DNA from: a virus
Reading direction: 5' to 3' (one strand)
DNA: 26,117 bases
Virus record (IMG/VR): IMGVR_UViG_3300028553_000143
Location: 1 to 26,117 of that record
The notes beneath the pieces are model-generated. The model had not been told where the DNA came from. It did not search any database and worked only from the letters and a program-made list of their open reading frames with translations. Both the position numbers and the translations under genes were made by a program. Positions 5,470 through 11,423 of this stretch are shown one piece after another (position 1 is the stretch's first letter; the number at the start of each line of letters is the position of its first letter).

Positions 5470-6554
5470 TTAACTTAGAGAAACTCAAAGAACAGGAATT
5501 TGCGGTTAAGACCAGAGTCATAAAGGGCGAGGAGCTCTATCTGGTCTACCCAACGAAGATAGGCGTCAAGTGGGGCGCAGAGAATATGATCTACAGATCA
5601 AGCATGTGGACAAGAGACGGCAAGCCTGTCTCTCTGGGTTTCAAAAAATTCTTTAACCTGGGTGAAGCTCCTCATATATGCGCCGATCCGGTGTCGCTGG
5701 AGAAGTGCACAGTCGTGGAGAAGCTCGACGGCACGTGCCTCATCGTCTCCAAACACAAGGGGCATGAGATAGTGCGCACGAGGGGTACGGTAGATTTTGC
5801 CGAGCAAGCAAACGCCGATGAGCTACAGTTGCTCAAGGACTTCTATCCTATGGCGTTCGACAACCCTCAGATTAACTCCGAGCAGTACACGTTTCTGTAT
5901 GAGTTCACTACTCCTACAAACGTCATAGTGCTGGACTACGGCGCTATTCCAGACATACGTCTGGTTGGTGTTGTGCAGCACCTGGACTATTCGTATCTGC
6001 CGCAGCACGAGCTGGATCAGATTGCGCGGGAGTACAAGCTCAAGAGACCTAAGACAGCCACGTACAGCGACCTGTACAAGCTTACGGATGAAATGAAGAC
6101 CGTGCTGGGCATCGAGGGCTACTGCATATACTACCATAACGATCAGGACATTAAGAAGGTCAAGAGTGACGACTACCTGGCTAAGCACCGGTTCAAGTCT
6201 GACTACTCTGTGGAGCGAGTCATCGACTTGTACCTTCAACAGGGCAGACCGCATTACATAGACTTCATGGCCTACCTGCAGGACGAGCTGGACTTCGAGT
6301 GCATGCTCAGAGCCTCGGCAGATGCCTCCAAGATATGTGATGCCATGGTGACGGTTAACAGAATAACGACACACATGGAGCAGTTTGTACGTGGCTTCGA
6401 TGGTAAGGAGCGCTCGGGGCGCAAGGAAGCGGCTCTGGCAATTACGCAGGCCTACGGCAATACGAACCGTGCAGGCTTCGCATTTAAATTGCTTGACGGA
6501 GGTACACTGGATAACGATGATATGAAGAAGCTTCTATTCCAATGTCTAAACTAA
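5466..6554 (+). CDS. T4 Rnl1-type RNA ligase
   Basis: The 362-residue protein matches the length (about 370) and motif order of T4 RNA ligase 1. LGFKKFFNLGE (57-67) precedes motif I EKLDGT with the nucleotidyl-accepting lysine Lys86. VRTRG follows near 103-107, motif IIIa is FLYEF at 143-147, motif IV EGY at 217-219, and motif V KVK at 231-233. The C-terminal third is the less conserved substrate-specificity region. Rnl1 enzymes seal 5'-phosphate and 3'-OH RNA ends using ATP; in T4 this repairs tRNA cut by a host anticodon nuclease. I see no polynucleotide kinase/phosphatase gene in the window. The position in an operon just after a tRNA cluster fits tRNA repair. Confidence 0.9.
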   Translation: MINLEKLKEQEFAVKTRVIKGEELYLVYPTKIGVKWGAENMIYRSSMWTRDGKPVSLGFKKFFNLGEAPHICADPVSLEKCTVVEKLDGTCLIVSKHKGHEIVRTRGTVDFAEQANADELQLLKDFYPMAFDNPQINSEQYTFLYEFTTPTNVIVLDYGAIPDIRLVGVVQHLDYSYLPQHELDQIAREYKLKRPKTATYSDLYKLTDEMKTVLGIEGYCIYYHNDQDIKKVKSDDYLAKHRFKSDYSVERVIDLYLQQGRPHYIDFMAYLQDELDFECMLRASADASKICDAMVTVNRITTHMEQFVRGFDGKERSGRKEAALAITQAYGNTNRAGFAFKLLDGGTLDNDDMKKLLFQCLN

Positions 6555-7003
6555 ACCTCACACGCTCCAAGATTCTCACACAAGTATACAAGCACTTCGG
6601 CGTCTCGAAGAAAGCACTTAAGCAGCTGACGGAGAAAGGTATAGAGTGGCACGCTGGAGAGATTCAGTTCACCATACCTCTCCATCAGTTGACTGACGGT
6701 ACGTATAGAGACATCACGCTGGGAGAGTCCAACGTAATAGATAGCCCCTATACACTGAGCGCCAAGGCCTTCAAGAAGACAAAGGCGTATGCGGAGTATC
6801 TCATTGCAGCTGCCTCTCTATCGGATATGGAGGGCTACTGCTTTATGAGCAAGGGCAGCCGTGCCATATTTGTTATACAGGAGCAATATGAAGGCTACTA
6901 CGGTGGTAGCGGTGGAATCTTCTTCAAGGAGCTTGGCCTCTCGATAACCACACTCGAGAACTACCTGCAGGACATGCATCCTGTGGACCACGAAACCGAA
7001 TAA
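6542..7003 (+). CDS. Hypothetical protein downstream of RNA ligase
   Basis: The 153-residue protein is not recognised. It starts with a basic helical region (SKILTQVYKHFGVSKKALKQL), continues with a beta-rich middle, and has a Gly-rich turn (GYYGGSGGIFF) followed by a helical end. It overlaps the ligase gene by 13 bases in another frame and is the last gene of this operon; an extended -10 promoter follows immediately. A role in RNA metabolism is only guilt by association. Confidence 0.62.
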   Translation: MSKLNLTRSKILTQVYKHFGVSKKALKQLTEKGIEWHAGEIQFTIPLHQLTDGTYRDITLGESNVIDSPYTLSAKAFKKTKAYAEYLIAAASLSDMEGYCFMSKGSRAIFVIQEQYEGYYGGSGGIFFKELGLSITTLENYLQDMHPVDHETE

Positions 7004-7006
7004 AAG

Positions 7007-7015
7007 TGGTATAAT
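7007..7015 (+). promoter_or_regulatory. Extended -10 promoter P1
   Basis: TGGTATAAT is a perfect extended -10 element (TGnTATAAT), which needs no -35; none is visible. The same nine bases recur at 7118 and 25962, each followed by A, two variable bases and TTGAA/TTGGAA. It begins four bases after the stop of the 6542 gene. Confidence 0.75.
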
Positions 7016-7044
7016 ACATTGAAAGAGATTTGGTTGTGGTGCGG

Positions 7045-7086
7045 AGGTGCGTCAGAGAGAGAAATCAATCTGGCGCACCTTTTTTT
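7045..7086 (+). terminator. Rho-independent terminator after P1
   Basis: AGGTGCGTCAGA (7045-7056) pairs with TCTGGCGCACCT (7069-7080) over 12 positions with one G-U, and is followed by a run of T. Only about 20 bases separate it from the predicted P1 start, so P1 would give a short RNA of about 65 bases unless termination is overridden. It can equally end the upstream ligase operon. Confidence 0.8.
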
Positions 7087-7117
7087 AGCTAGCGAATAAG
7101 CAGCGTCCAGCAAAAGC

Positions 7118-7126
7118 TGGTATAAT
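7118..7126 (+). promoter_or_regulatory. Extended -10 promoter P2
   Basis: TGGTATAAT again, followed by AATTTGAAGAAG. The predicted start (about 7133) lies at the base of the next hairpin. This is the likely promoter of the GC-rich gene at 7206. Confidence 0.75.
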
Positions 7127-7131
7127 AATTT

Positions 7132-7167
7132 GAAGAAGACTTTGTCCTATTGGGCACTGGCTTTTTT
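7132..7167 (+). other. 5'-terminal hairpin and CA-rich leader of the 7206 mRNA
   Basis: GAAGAAG pairs with CTTTTTT and TGTCC with GGGCA around a TATT loop, with small internal mismatches. The hairpin begins at the predicted P2 start. After it comes an A/C-rich leader to the ATG at 7206, without a Shine-Dalgarno sequence. It could act as a weak terminator or as a 5' stabilising cap on the mRNA. Confidence 0.55.
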
Positions 7168-7205
7168 AAACTAACGCAAAACCACAAAACCAACATAAAA
7201 CTCGC

Positions 7206-8180
7206 ATGGCCATCCAACTGACCAAAGAAGAAGAGGCGGAGCAAAACCGTCTCGCAGCCGAACACGGCATTGACCTAGGCGCTGAGTCCATCCACGCACG
7301 TGCGTCGGACGAGGATCTCATCATCCAACCCGAAACAACCCACACGGCTACCATGGAACCGATCGTCAACATCAACCCCACTCCGGCTCACTCCGGCGTG
7401 TGTGATGATGCGGACCTGATCCGTGCAGCCTACATGAACGAAGTCCGCCGCCGGGCCTCGATTCCGGCCGCCCAGTGGCGCCCCTCGTGGCTGCCCCATC
7501 AGCAATCGATCACGAACCGCCCTGGAGTTGGGTTGTTCCAAACGATCGACGGCAAGAAGTCTCAAGTCCTGGAGCAGGATGACTTCGAGGCCTTCATCGG
7601 CTCAATTGCCGAAGCAACCCAGGAGACGGGATACTGCGGGCATGACAGCAGCAAGATGCTGCTCGTCCGCGCCACCCTGCCTCAGGGTTATGAGGTTCGT
7701 GTGCCGAGTGTAATGGTGAGGGATATCCCTCCACATTACTTCATGCATGAAGGGGTTCGTGTGCACGTCACTCGGCCCTGGAAGAAAGGCGTTGCGCCTG
7801 CCACCTTCTTAGTGTGCAGGCAGATGCAGCCGTTTGGCCCTGGGACGGAGTCCTCGGTCTCGGCCGAGAGTGTCCGCCGGTATCAGGCGGTGACGTTCAA
7901 AGTCCGTATCGAGGACCAGTGCTTGATGGCCTGGTACCCCGGTCTGGATCGCGACCGCGTCGCCTGCAATGGCCTCGAGGAGACCTTCGTGAACATCGGC
8001 ATGCACGTGCCGAAGTCAGGCGAGGTCAGCAAGCCCCATCAGGGGCGCAAGCCCCAGAAGGGCGGTCAGCGCAACCACCAGCAGAAACAGAACCGCTTCG
8101 GCGGGGCGTTCTCTGCTGAGGTGATTGCAGAGATCGCAGCGCAGGCAGCTGTTGCAGCTGTCGAGCGCACGCGCAAGTAA
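7206..8180 (+). CDS. GC-rich protein of unknown function
   Basis: I do not recognise this 324-residue protein. An acidic N-terminal region leads to a compact alpha/beta core at about 75-265 (WLPHQQSITN, YEVRVPSVMVRDIPPHYF, GVRVHVTRPWKK). A Gly/Gln/Lys/Arg-rich linker (KPHQGRKPQKGGQRN) follows, then a C-terminal Ala-rich amphipathic helix (EVIAEIAAQAAVAAVERTRK), a layout seen in nucleic-acid-binding or oligomerising proteins. Codons ending in C or G dominate, in contrast to both neighbours. Strong tandem promoters, a 5' hairpin and a CA-rich leader precede it. Composition and promoter strength suggest high expression or acquisition from a GC-rich source; I cannot separate the two. Confidence 0.75.
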   Translation: MAIQLTKEEEAEQNRLAAEHGIDLGAESIHARASDEDLIIQPETTHTATMEPIVNINPTPAHSGVCDDADLIRAAYMNEVRRRASIPAAQWRPSWLPHQQSITNRPGVGLFQTIDGKKSQVLEQDDFEAFIGSIAEATQETGYCGHDSSKMLLVRATLPQGYEVRVPSVMVRDIPPHYFMHEGVRVHVTRPWKKGVAPATFLVCRQMQPFGPGTESSVSAESVRRYQAVTFKVRIEDQCLMAWYPGLDRDRVACNGLEETFVNIGMHVPKSGEVSKPHQGRKPQKGGQRNHQQKQNRFGGAFSAEVIAEIAAQAAVAAVERTRK

Positions 8181-8190
8181 GCCCTTAACC

Positions 8191-8228
8191 GCAGGGGTGG
8201 TCGGGTGTAATTCCCGGCCGCCCCTTGC
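8191..8228 (+). other. 15-bp GC-rich stem-loop before 8234
   Basis: GCAGGGGTGGTCGGG (8191-8205) pairs with CCCGGCCGCCCCTTGC (8213-8228) with two G-U pairs and one bulge, around the seven-base loop TGTAATT. No T run follows, so it is not a standard terminator. It ends five bases before the ATG at 8234 and should affect either readthrough or translation of that gene. Confidence 0.7.
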
Positions 8229-8233
8229 ATACA

Positions 8234-8524
8234 ATGAACAAGCTTGCCATAACAAACCTATTGCTGATAATCTGGGGAGCCCTTGAGTTGGCGGGCTTCA
8301 CTTGCGGCACTCCCAAGATATTCATTGGGTTGATGGTGCTGCTACTGACTGTCCTGCTCTTCGGACAGTTCTTGAAATACATAAGTCAGGAAGAGCGCGA
8401 CCGGCGTGAGATTCACCGGGAAAAAGTGTTAGTGTTGGACGAAACAAACAAGAGCCTGCGCGAGGAAATCGCGAGGCTAAAGAAAACAAAAGCTTCTGGA
8501 CAAAGGGAAAAAACCAAAGGATGA
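8234..8524 (+). CDS. Small membrane protein with coiled-coil tail
   Basis: The 96-residue product has two membrane helices at about residues 5-23 (ITNLLLIIWGALELAGF) and 29-49 (KIFIGLMVLLLTVLLFGQFL). A highly charged coiled coil (EERDRREIHREKVLVLDETNKSLREEIARLKK) follows and should lie in the cytoplasm. I chose the ATG at 8234, with the usual ACA context, over a TTG three codons earlier. It is separated from the GC-rich gene by a strong stem-loop. Holin-like or membrane-tethering roles are possible, but the lysis cassette lies elsewhere and no family is recognised. Confidence 0.65.
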   Translation: MNKLAITNLLLIIWGALELAGFTCGTPKIFIGLMVLLLTVLLFGQFLKYISQEERDRREIHREKVLVLDETNKSLREEIARLKKTKASGQREKTKG

Positions 8525-8555
8525 TTCAAAAGCGCGAACTGGGTGTGCAAAAAGT

Positions 8556-9017
8556 ATGGCTCTAGCGGCACTACACACCAAGGGATTCAGTCTGGTGACC
8601 AACAGTTTGAGGTCGGCAGCACCAAGCATAGCCGCAGCAGCTACAGATCTTGTACATGAGTTGGGTGGACAGCTCGGTACAATAAGCTTCGCAAACCGCA
8701 AGCCTCCGATAGAGGAACGTGTGATGCAGGATGACGGCGACGTTCCGGAGAACGTGCGTGCCCAAATTTGGAAGTGGGTACGGAGCCGCTATAAAAACAG
8801 CGGGGAGCTCTACAGGGATCTGAACTTCAAGCAGACCTGGAGTTGTGAGTTCTCGGGTGGTGCAAAGTACGCCTACGAGTATAAACGCAAGTACTTTCCG
8901 CTGCAGTCGTGGAGGAAGGGAAACGAAATTACGGAGGCTGAGTTCTTCCGTCGGTTGTCTGACGCTGAGCGGGCTGCAATGCCGTGCTATGTCTCCACGG
9001 GGGACGCTTACAAATAG
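8556..9017 (+). CDS. Hypothetical protein
   Basis: The 153-residue protein is not recognised. An Ala/Ser-rich N-terminal region of about 40 residues is followed by a polar, aromatic-rich domain (IWKWVRSRYKNSGELYRDLNF, YAYEYKRKYFPLQSW) and a helix EAEFFRRLSDAERAA. Two cysteines show no pattern. It begins 31 bases after the membrane protein and is followed by a terminator, so it closes this short operon. Confidence 0.6.
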   Translation: MALAALHTKGFSLVTNSLRSAAPSIAAAATDLVHELGGQLGTISFANRKPPIEERVMQDDGDVPENVRAQIWKWVRSRYKNSGELYRDLNFKQTWSCEFSGGAKYAYEYKRKYFPLQSWRKGNEITEAEFFRRLSDAERAAMPCYVSTGDAYK

Positions 9018-9033
9018 TCAGCACAAAGACATT

Positions 9034-9059
9034 AAAGGAGTGCAATATCTCCTTTTTTT
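9034..9059 (+). terminator. Rho-independent terminator
   Basis: AAAGGAG (9034-9040) pairs with CTCCTTT (9049-9055) around an eight-base loop, followed by T residues to 9059. It lies 16 bases after the stop of the 8556 gene. The 16-mer CCTTTTTTTAGCTAGC at its end is repeated exactly at the terminator at 7078-7093. Confidence 0.75.
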
Positions 9060-9074
9060 AGCTAGCAGTTATGC

Positions 9075-9080
9075 TATACT
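9075..9080 (+). promoter_or_regulatory. -10-like TATACT before 9089
   Basis: TATACT lies eight bases before the ATG at 9089, directly after the terminator; no good -35 is visible. It would give an mRNA with almost no leader. It also argues against an upstream in-frame ATG at 9071. Confidence 0.45.
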
Positions 9081-9088
9081 TAAGGAAT

Positions 9089-9340
9089 ATGGAAGAAAGA
9101 ACTGGATTCAAACTACCCAAACAATTCCTCGAACAGCTCAATGAGTTCTCGAGAGGATACTACTTGGTTGTCTGCAATGAGCTAGGAAATCTCGAGTCAT
9201 ATGAGAGCTTTGATAACCCTGTTGTCCAGCTTGGTGTCCTAAACTATGCAGATGCGCAAGTGTCTGCAATGCAAAAACATCTGCGTAATTGTGCATTACG
9301 CGATGAAGAGAGTCACGACGCAGATAGCGATCGTAATTAA
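9089..9340 (+). CDS. Small hypothetical protein
   Basis: This 83-residue protein is not recognised. A hydrophobic core (YYLVVCNELGNLESYESF) lies between helical segments and the end is very acidic and polar (RDEESHDADSDRN). I start it at 9089 because a -10-like box overlaps the earlier ATG at 9071. Its TAA overlaps the stop of the convergent endolysin gene in a TTAA, so there is no space for a terminator between the two. Confidence 0.55.
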   Translation: MEERTGFKLPKQFLEQLNEFSRGYYLVVCNELGNLESYESFDNPVVQLGVLNYADAQVSAMQKHLRNCALRDEESHDADSDRN

Positions 9341-9936
9341 GCGCACTTCTCTACTAGCAAGGCTTCTTGCTCCCTGCGTCTACGTAGACTCGGGGTATCT
9401 GGCCATAAACGCTTCATCCCGCGGATGGAGCTGGCCATACCTTTGTAGCTTTTAGCTGCCACGGCATCTCTTAAAGAGCGCATTTCTAAACGCCTGTCAC
9501 CAGACATCTTTACGCCGCGGTTGAATACAATGGATAGTACGGCTGCCTGGGCGTCAGGACAGAGCTCGTAGACGCCAGGAAAGGCCTTCTCTGTGAGCGC
9601 CGAGAACTTGGGTACGGTATACTTCTTAAAGACCTCCATAGCCTCGTCCCAGGTAAAGGTGATGCCCTTGAGCTTCTTTGTATAGGAGGCTCCAGCGGAA
9701 CCTGTCTTGCCGACTGCGCCTAGAATAAGATCCAGCTCCTGCTGTGAGGTATAGGGGCCGAAGATCTCTCTGAGCTCCTTGGGTGAATAGTAGGCACAAT
9801 CTATGCCAACCATTGCGGTAGGCCCGGAGGATTCGCCTGGCCAGCAGAACGTGTTCTTGTATACCTGCTCGTAGTAGCTCTTGCCGCCTGTCTCACACTC
9901 TATGATAAAATCGATGCCTTCTTTACTCGGATTCAT
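9337..9936 (-). CDS. Endolysin (lysozyme-like muramidase)
   Basis: The 199-residue product starts at MNPSKEG; the longer upstream frame runs into the preceding gene and is not homologous-looking. IIECETGG (residues 11-18) carries the candidate catalytic glutamate. WPGESSGPTAMVGIDCAY (32-49) resembles the Gly-rich Thr/Asp loop of phage lysozymes, and the C-terminus has the lysozyme-type DAQAAVLSIVFNRG and a final LRRRREQEALL. It would cleave the glycan strand of peptidoglycan. There is no signal peptide, so it needs a holin to reach the wall; the two-helix membrane protein directly upstream fits. It overlaps that gene by 14 bases and is the last gene of the minus-strand operon. Confidence 0.82.
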   Translation of the reverse strand: MNPSKEGIDFIIECETGGKSYYEQVYKNTFCWPGESSGPTAMVGIDCAYYSPKELREIFGPYTSQQELDLILGAVGKTGSAGASYTKKLKGITFTWDEAMEVFKKYTVPKFSALTEKAFPGVYELCPDAQAAVLSIVFNRGVKMSGDRRLEMRSLRDAVAAKSYKGMASSIRGMKRLWPDTPSLRRRREQEALLVEKCA

Positions 9937-10378
9937 ATACGTCGTCCATTGAAATACTGTAGTCGTCTTCCTTAGTATTCGAGATAATCTCTTTTTTGAT
10001 GTTGCTCTCTTTTTCCTCGGTGACAGTGTTTGTGTTATAGTTAGTGCTGTTGTTGCTGCCGTACTTGAGGTCAACAGCAGACTGCCCAAGTATCATAACG
10101 GATACGATCATTGCAACGATCTCCGCGATCTTTACAAACATGGTAACCATGCCTGCAATTGCTGCGTCTGTAGGGAGCATGAACAGCAAGCCTACGGCAG
10201 CGAAGAAGAAACCAGTCACCAACAGCAATGCAAAGAAAGTCATAAAGAACTTCTTCGACATCAGATGTGCAGTGCTATCCATCGACTTAGCTAGCTCCTC
10301 TGTTGCATGTGGTGGATGTATACCAGGCGCTAGGGGCCAGGTAATGTTCTTACTGAATTCGACAATCTTGGTCCACAT
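9923..10378 (-). CDS. Candidate holin, two membrane helices
   Basis: The 151-residue protein has two strong membrane helices at about residues 43-67 and 72-98. A polar N-terminal segment of about 40 residues precedes them and a long Asn/Glu/Lys-rich tail follows. It lies between the coiled-coil membrane protein and the endolysin in one operon, the usual place of a holin. Two helices with a cytoplasmic charged tail fit a class II-type holin, but the sequence gives no family match, so this rests mainly on context. It starts four bases after the preceding gene and overlaps the endolysin start. Confidence 0.6.
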   Translation of the reverse strand: MWTKIVEFSKNITWPLAPGIHPPHATEELAKSMDSTAHLMSKKFFMTFFALLLVTGFFFAAVGLLFMLPTDAAIAGMVTMFVKIAEIVAMIVSVMILGQSAVDLKYGSNNSTNYNTNTVTEEKESNIKKEIISNTKEDDYSISMDDVYESE

Positions 10379-10382
10379 ATAC

Positions 10383-10880
10383 TTAGAGAGGTAGCCAAAT
10401 GACTAAAAAGCCAGCCACAAATACGAGAATAGGTGCAAGTATCTTGACGATACCCGCATAAGGAGATAGGGCAGACACAGAGCTAAGAATAGCACCAGTG
10501 CCGTTGCTTCTTAGATAGAAGATCATTGCGAACATACCTGTCAGCAACGAACACAACAGCTTCAGTCTATGATATCTGTCTATGGTAGCCAGATGCGCCT
10601 TACGCTCGGCCTCATGTGCTTTCACTGCAGCTTCACGTTCGTTGAAGTATGTCGTAGCCGCTGTCTGTTGGTCCATACCCCAGGTGCGCATACTATCCAG
10701 CGATTGCTGAATTACATCGCGCTCTTTCTTAAGCGCCTCGTTGGTCTTGGTTGCAGTAGTCAGCTCTGTCTGTAGACCTGTGATCTCTATTTTTAGCTGG
10801 TCTCTGATTTGTGCGTTAGTCAGCGCATGGGCGGGCATGGCACAGAACACCATGGCTATTGCGGCATATATGGCTTTCAT
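10383..10880 (-). CDS. Membrane protein with signal sequence and coiled coil (lysis-associated)
   Basis: The 165-residue protein has an N-terminal signal peptide with an AHA-L cleavage site (residues 1-19). A long charged coiled coil follows at about 24-103, then two membrane helices at about 107-123 and 142-164. A periplasmic coiled coil beside a lipoprotein gene resembles the inner-membrane spanin of an Rz/Rz1 pair. However, true i-spanins have one N-terminal anchor and no C-terminal helices, so this is an inverted or unusual form. It overlaps the lipoprotein gene by four bases (ATGA). A function in outer-membrane disruption or holin modulation is inferred from position. Confidence 0.6.
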   Translation of the reverse strand: MKAIYAAIAMVFCAMPAHALTNAQIRDQLKIEITGLQTELTTATKTNEALKKERDVIQQSLDSMRTWGMDQQTAATTYFNEREAAVKAHEAERKAHLATIDRYHRLKLLCSLLTGMFAMIFYLRSNGTGAILSSVSALSPYAGIVKILAPILVFVAGFLVIWLPL

Positions 10881-11110
10881 CTTTTTTCAGGAGTAATTAC
10901 GTCTTTGAAGGACAGTGCGTCCACAAGCAGGCGAATGCGATCCGTTCTTGTCGTAGCGTTACGTAGAGCCGTATCTAGTGTGTTGATCTGCTCGTTGAGG
11001 TTTGTTGTGCTTGCAGGAGGTGGTGCAGTTCTTCCTGGAGCTTGTAGTGGTTTGTGCCACGAAGAGCAACCGACGAGGAACATGAATAGAATCAGTACTG
11101 TATTTTTCAT
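10877..11110 (-). CDS. Lipoprotein, candidate outer-membrane spanin
   Basis: The 77-residue precursor has a lipoprotein signal: basic start, hydrophobic VLILFMFL, and lipobox LVGC with Cys15 as the lipidated residue, followed by SS. The mature chain of about 63 residues starts with a Pro-rich stretch (APGRTAPPP), as is common in Rz1-type o-spanins, and ends in a helix. It overlaps the next gene, a coiled-coil membrane protein. This implies a host with an outer membrane. Lipoprotein status is well supported; the spanin role rests on size and context. Confidence 0.68.
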   Translation of the reverse strand: MKNTVLILFMFLVGCSSWHKPLQAPGRTAPPPASTTNLNEQINTLDTALRNATTRTDRIRLLVDALSFKDVITPEKR

Positions 11111-11141
11111 ACCTGTATGTTACCGCTGGCTGAAGCCAAAA

Positions 11142-11423
11142 TCAATCAATATCGCCCAGCTCGACTGTTTTATTTTTCAGGTCATGGGAGCAGTCACCCA
11201 TGAAGGCAATGAGCCCGTTTCTAACAAAAGAATGGCAGACTAGCCCGGCTAGGTTCATTAGAAGGGAGGGATAAAATGTAGGATGCTCTAAGTCACCGTT
11301 GAATGACCATGCTGGACGAGAAGTAGTATCTACGTTGACCACATGTACTGTGTTGCAGCCTGGGCAGAGAAAGCCCACGAGCTTCTTACCATCGGCGTTG
11401 TATTCTTGTACCTTGTTAGCCAT
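11142..11423 (-). CDS. DUF6527-like phage protein
   Basis: The 93-residue protein starts at MANKVQ; its ATG shares the A of the preceding gene's TAA (TAATG), which decides the start. A CPGC knuckle near residue 22 is followed by AWSFNGD, HPTFYPSLL, CHSFVRNGLIAF and GDCSHDL. I recall this Cys/His pattern from the small phage-borne family DUF6527; the match is from memory and the function is unknown. The four cysteines and conserved histidines suggest metal binding. It lies between the tail-fibre-type genes and the lysis genes. Confidence 0.7.
   Translation of the reverse strand: MANKVQEYNADGKKLVGFLCPGCNTVHVVNVDTTSRPAWSFNGDLEHPTFYPSLLMNLAGLVCHSFVRNGLIAFMGDCSHDLKNKTVELGDID

Noticed and set aside
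5823-6374. Minus-strand frame within the RNA ligase gene
   Set aside because: It lies fully inside a gene with intact ligase motifs on the other strand.
9937-10089. N-terminal extension of the endolysin frame to 10089
   Set aside because: The extra 51 residues overlap the holin candidate in another frame and are not lysozyme-like; MNPSKEG at 9936 is the natural start.
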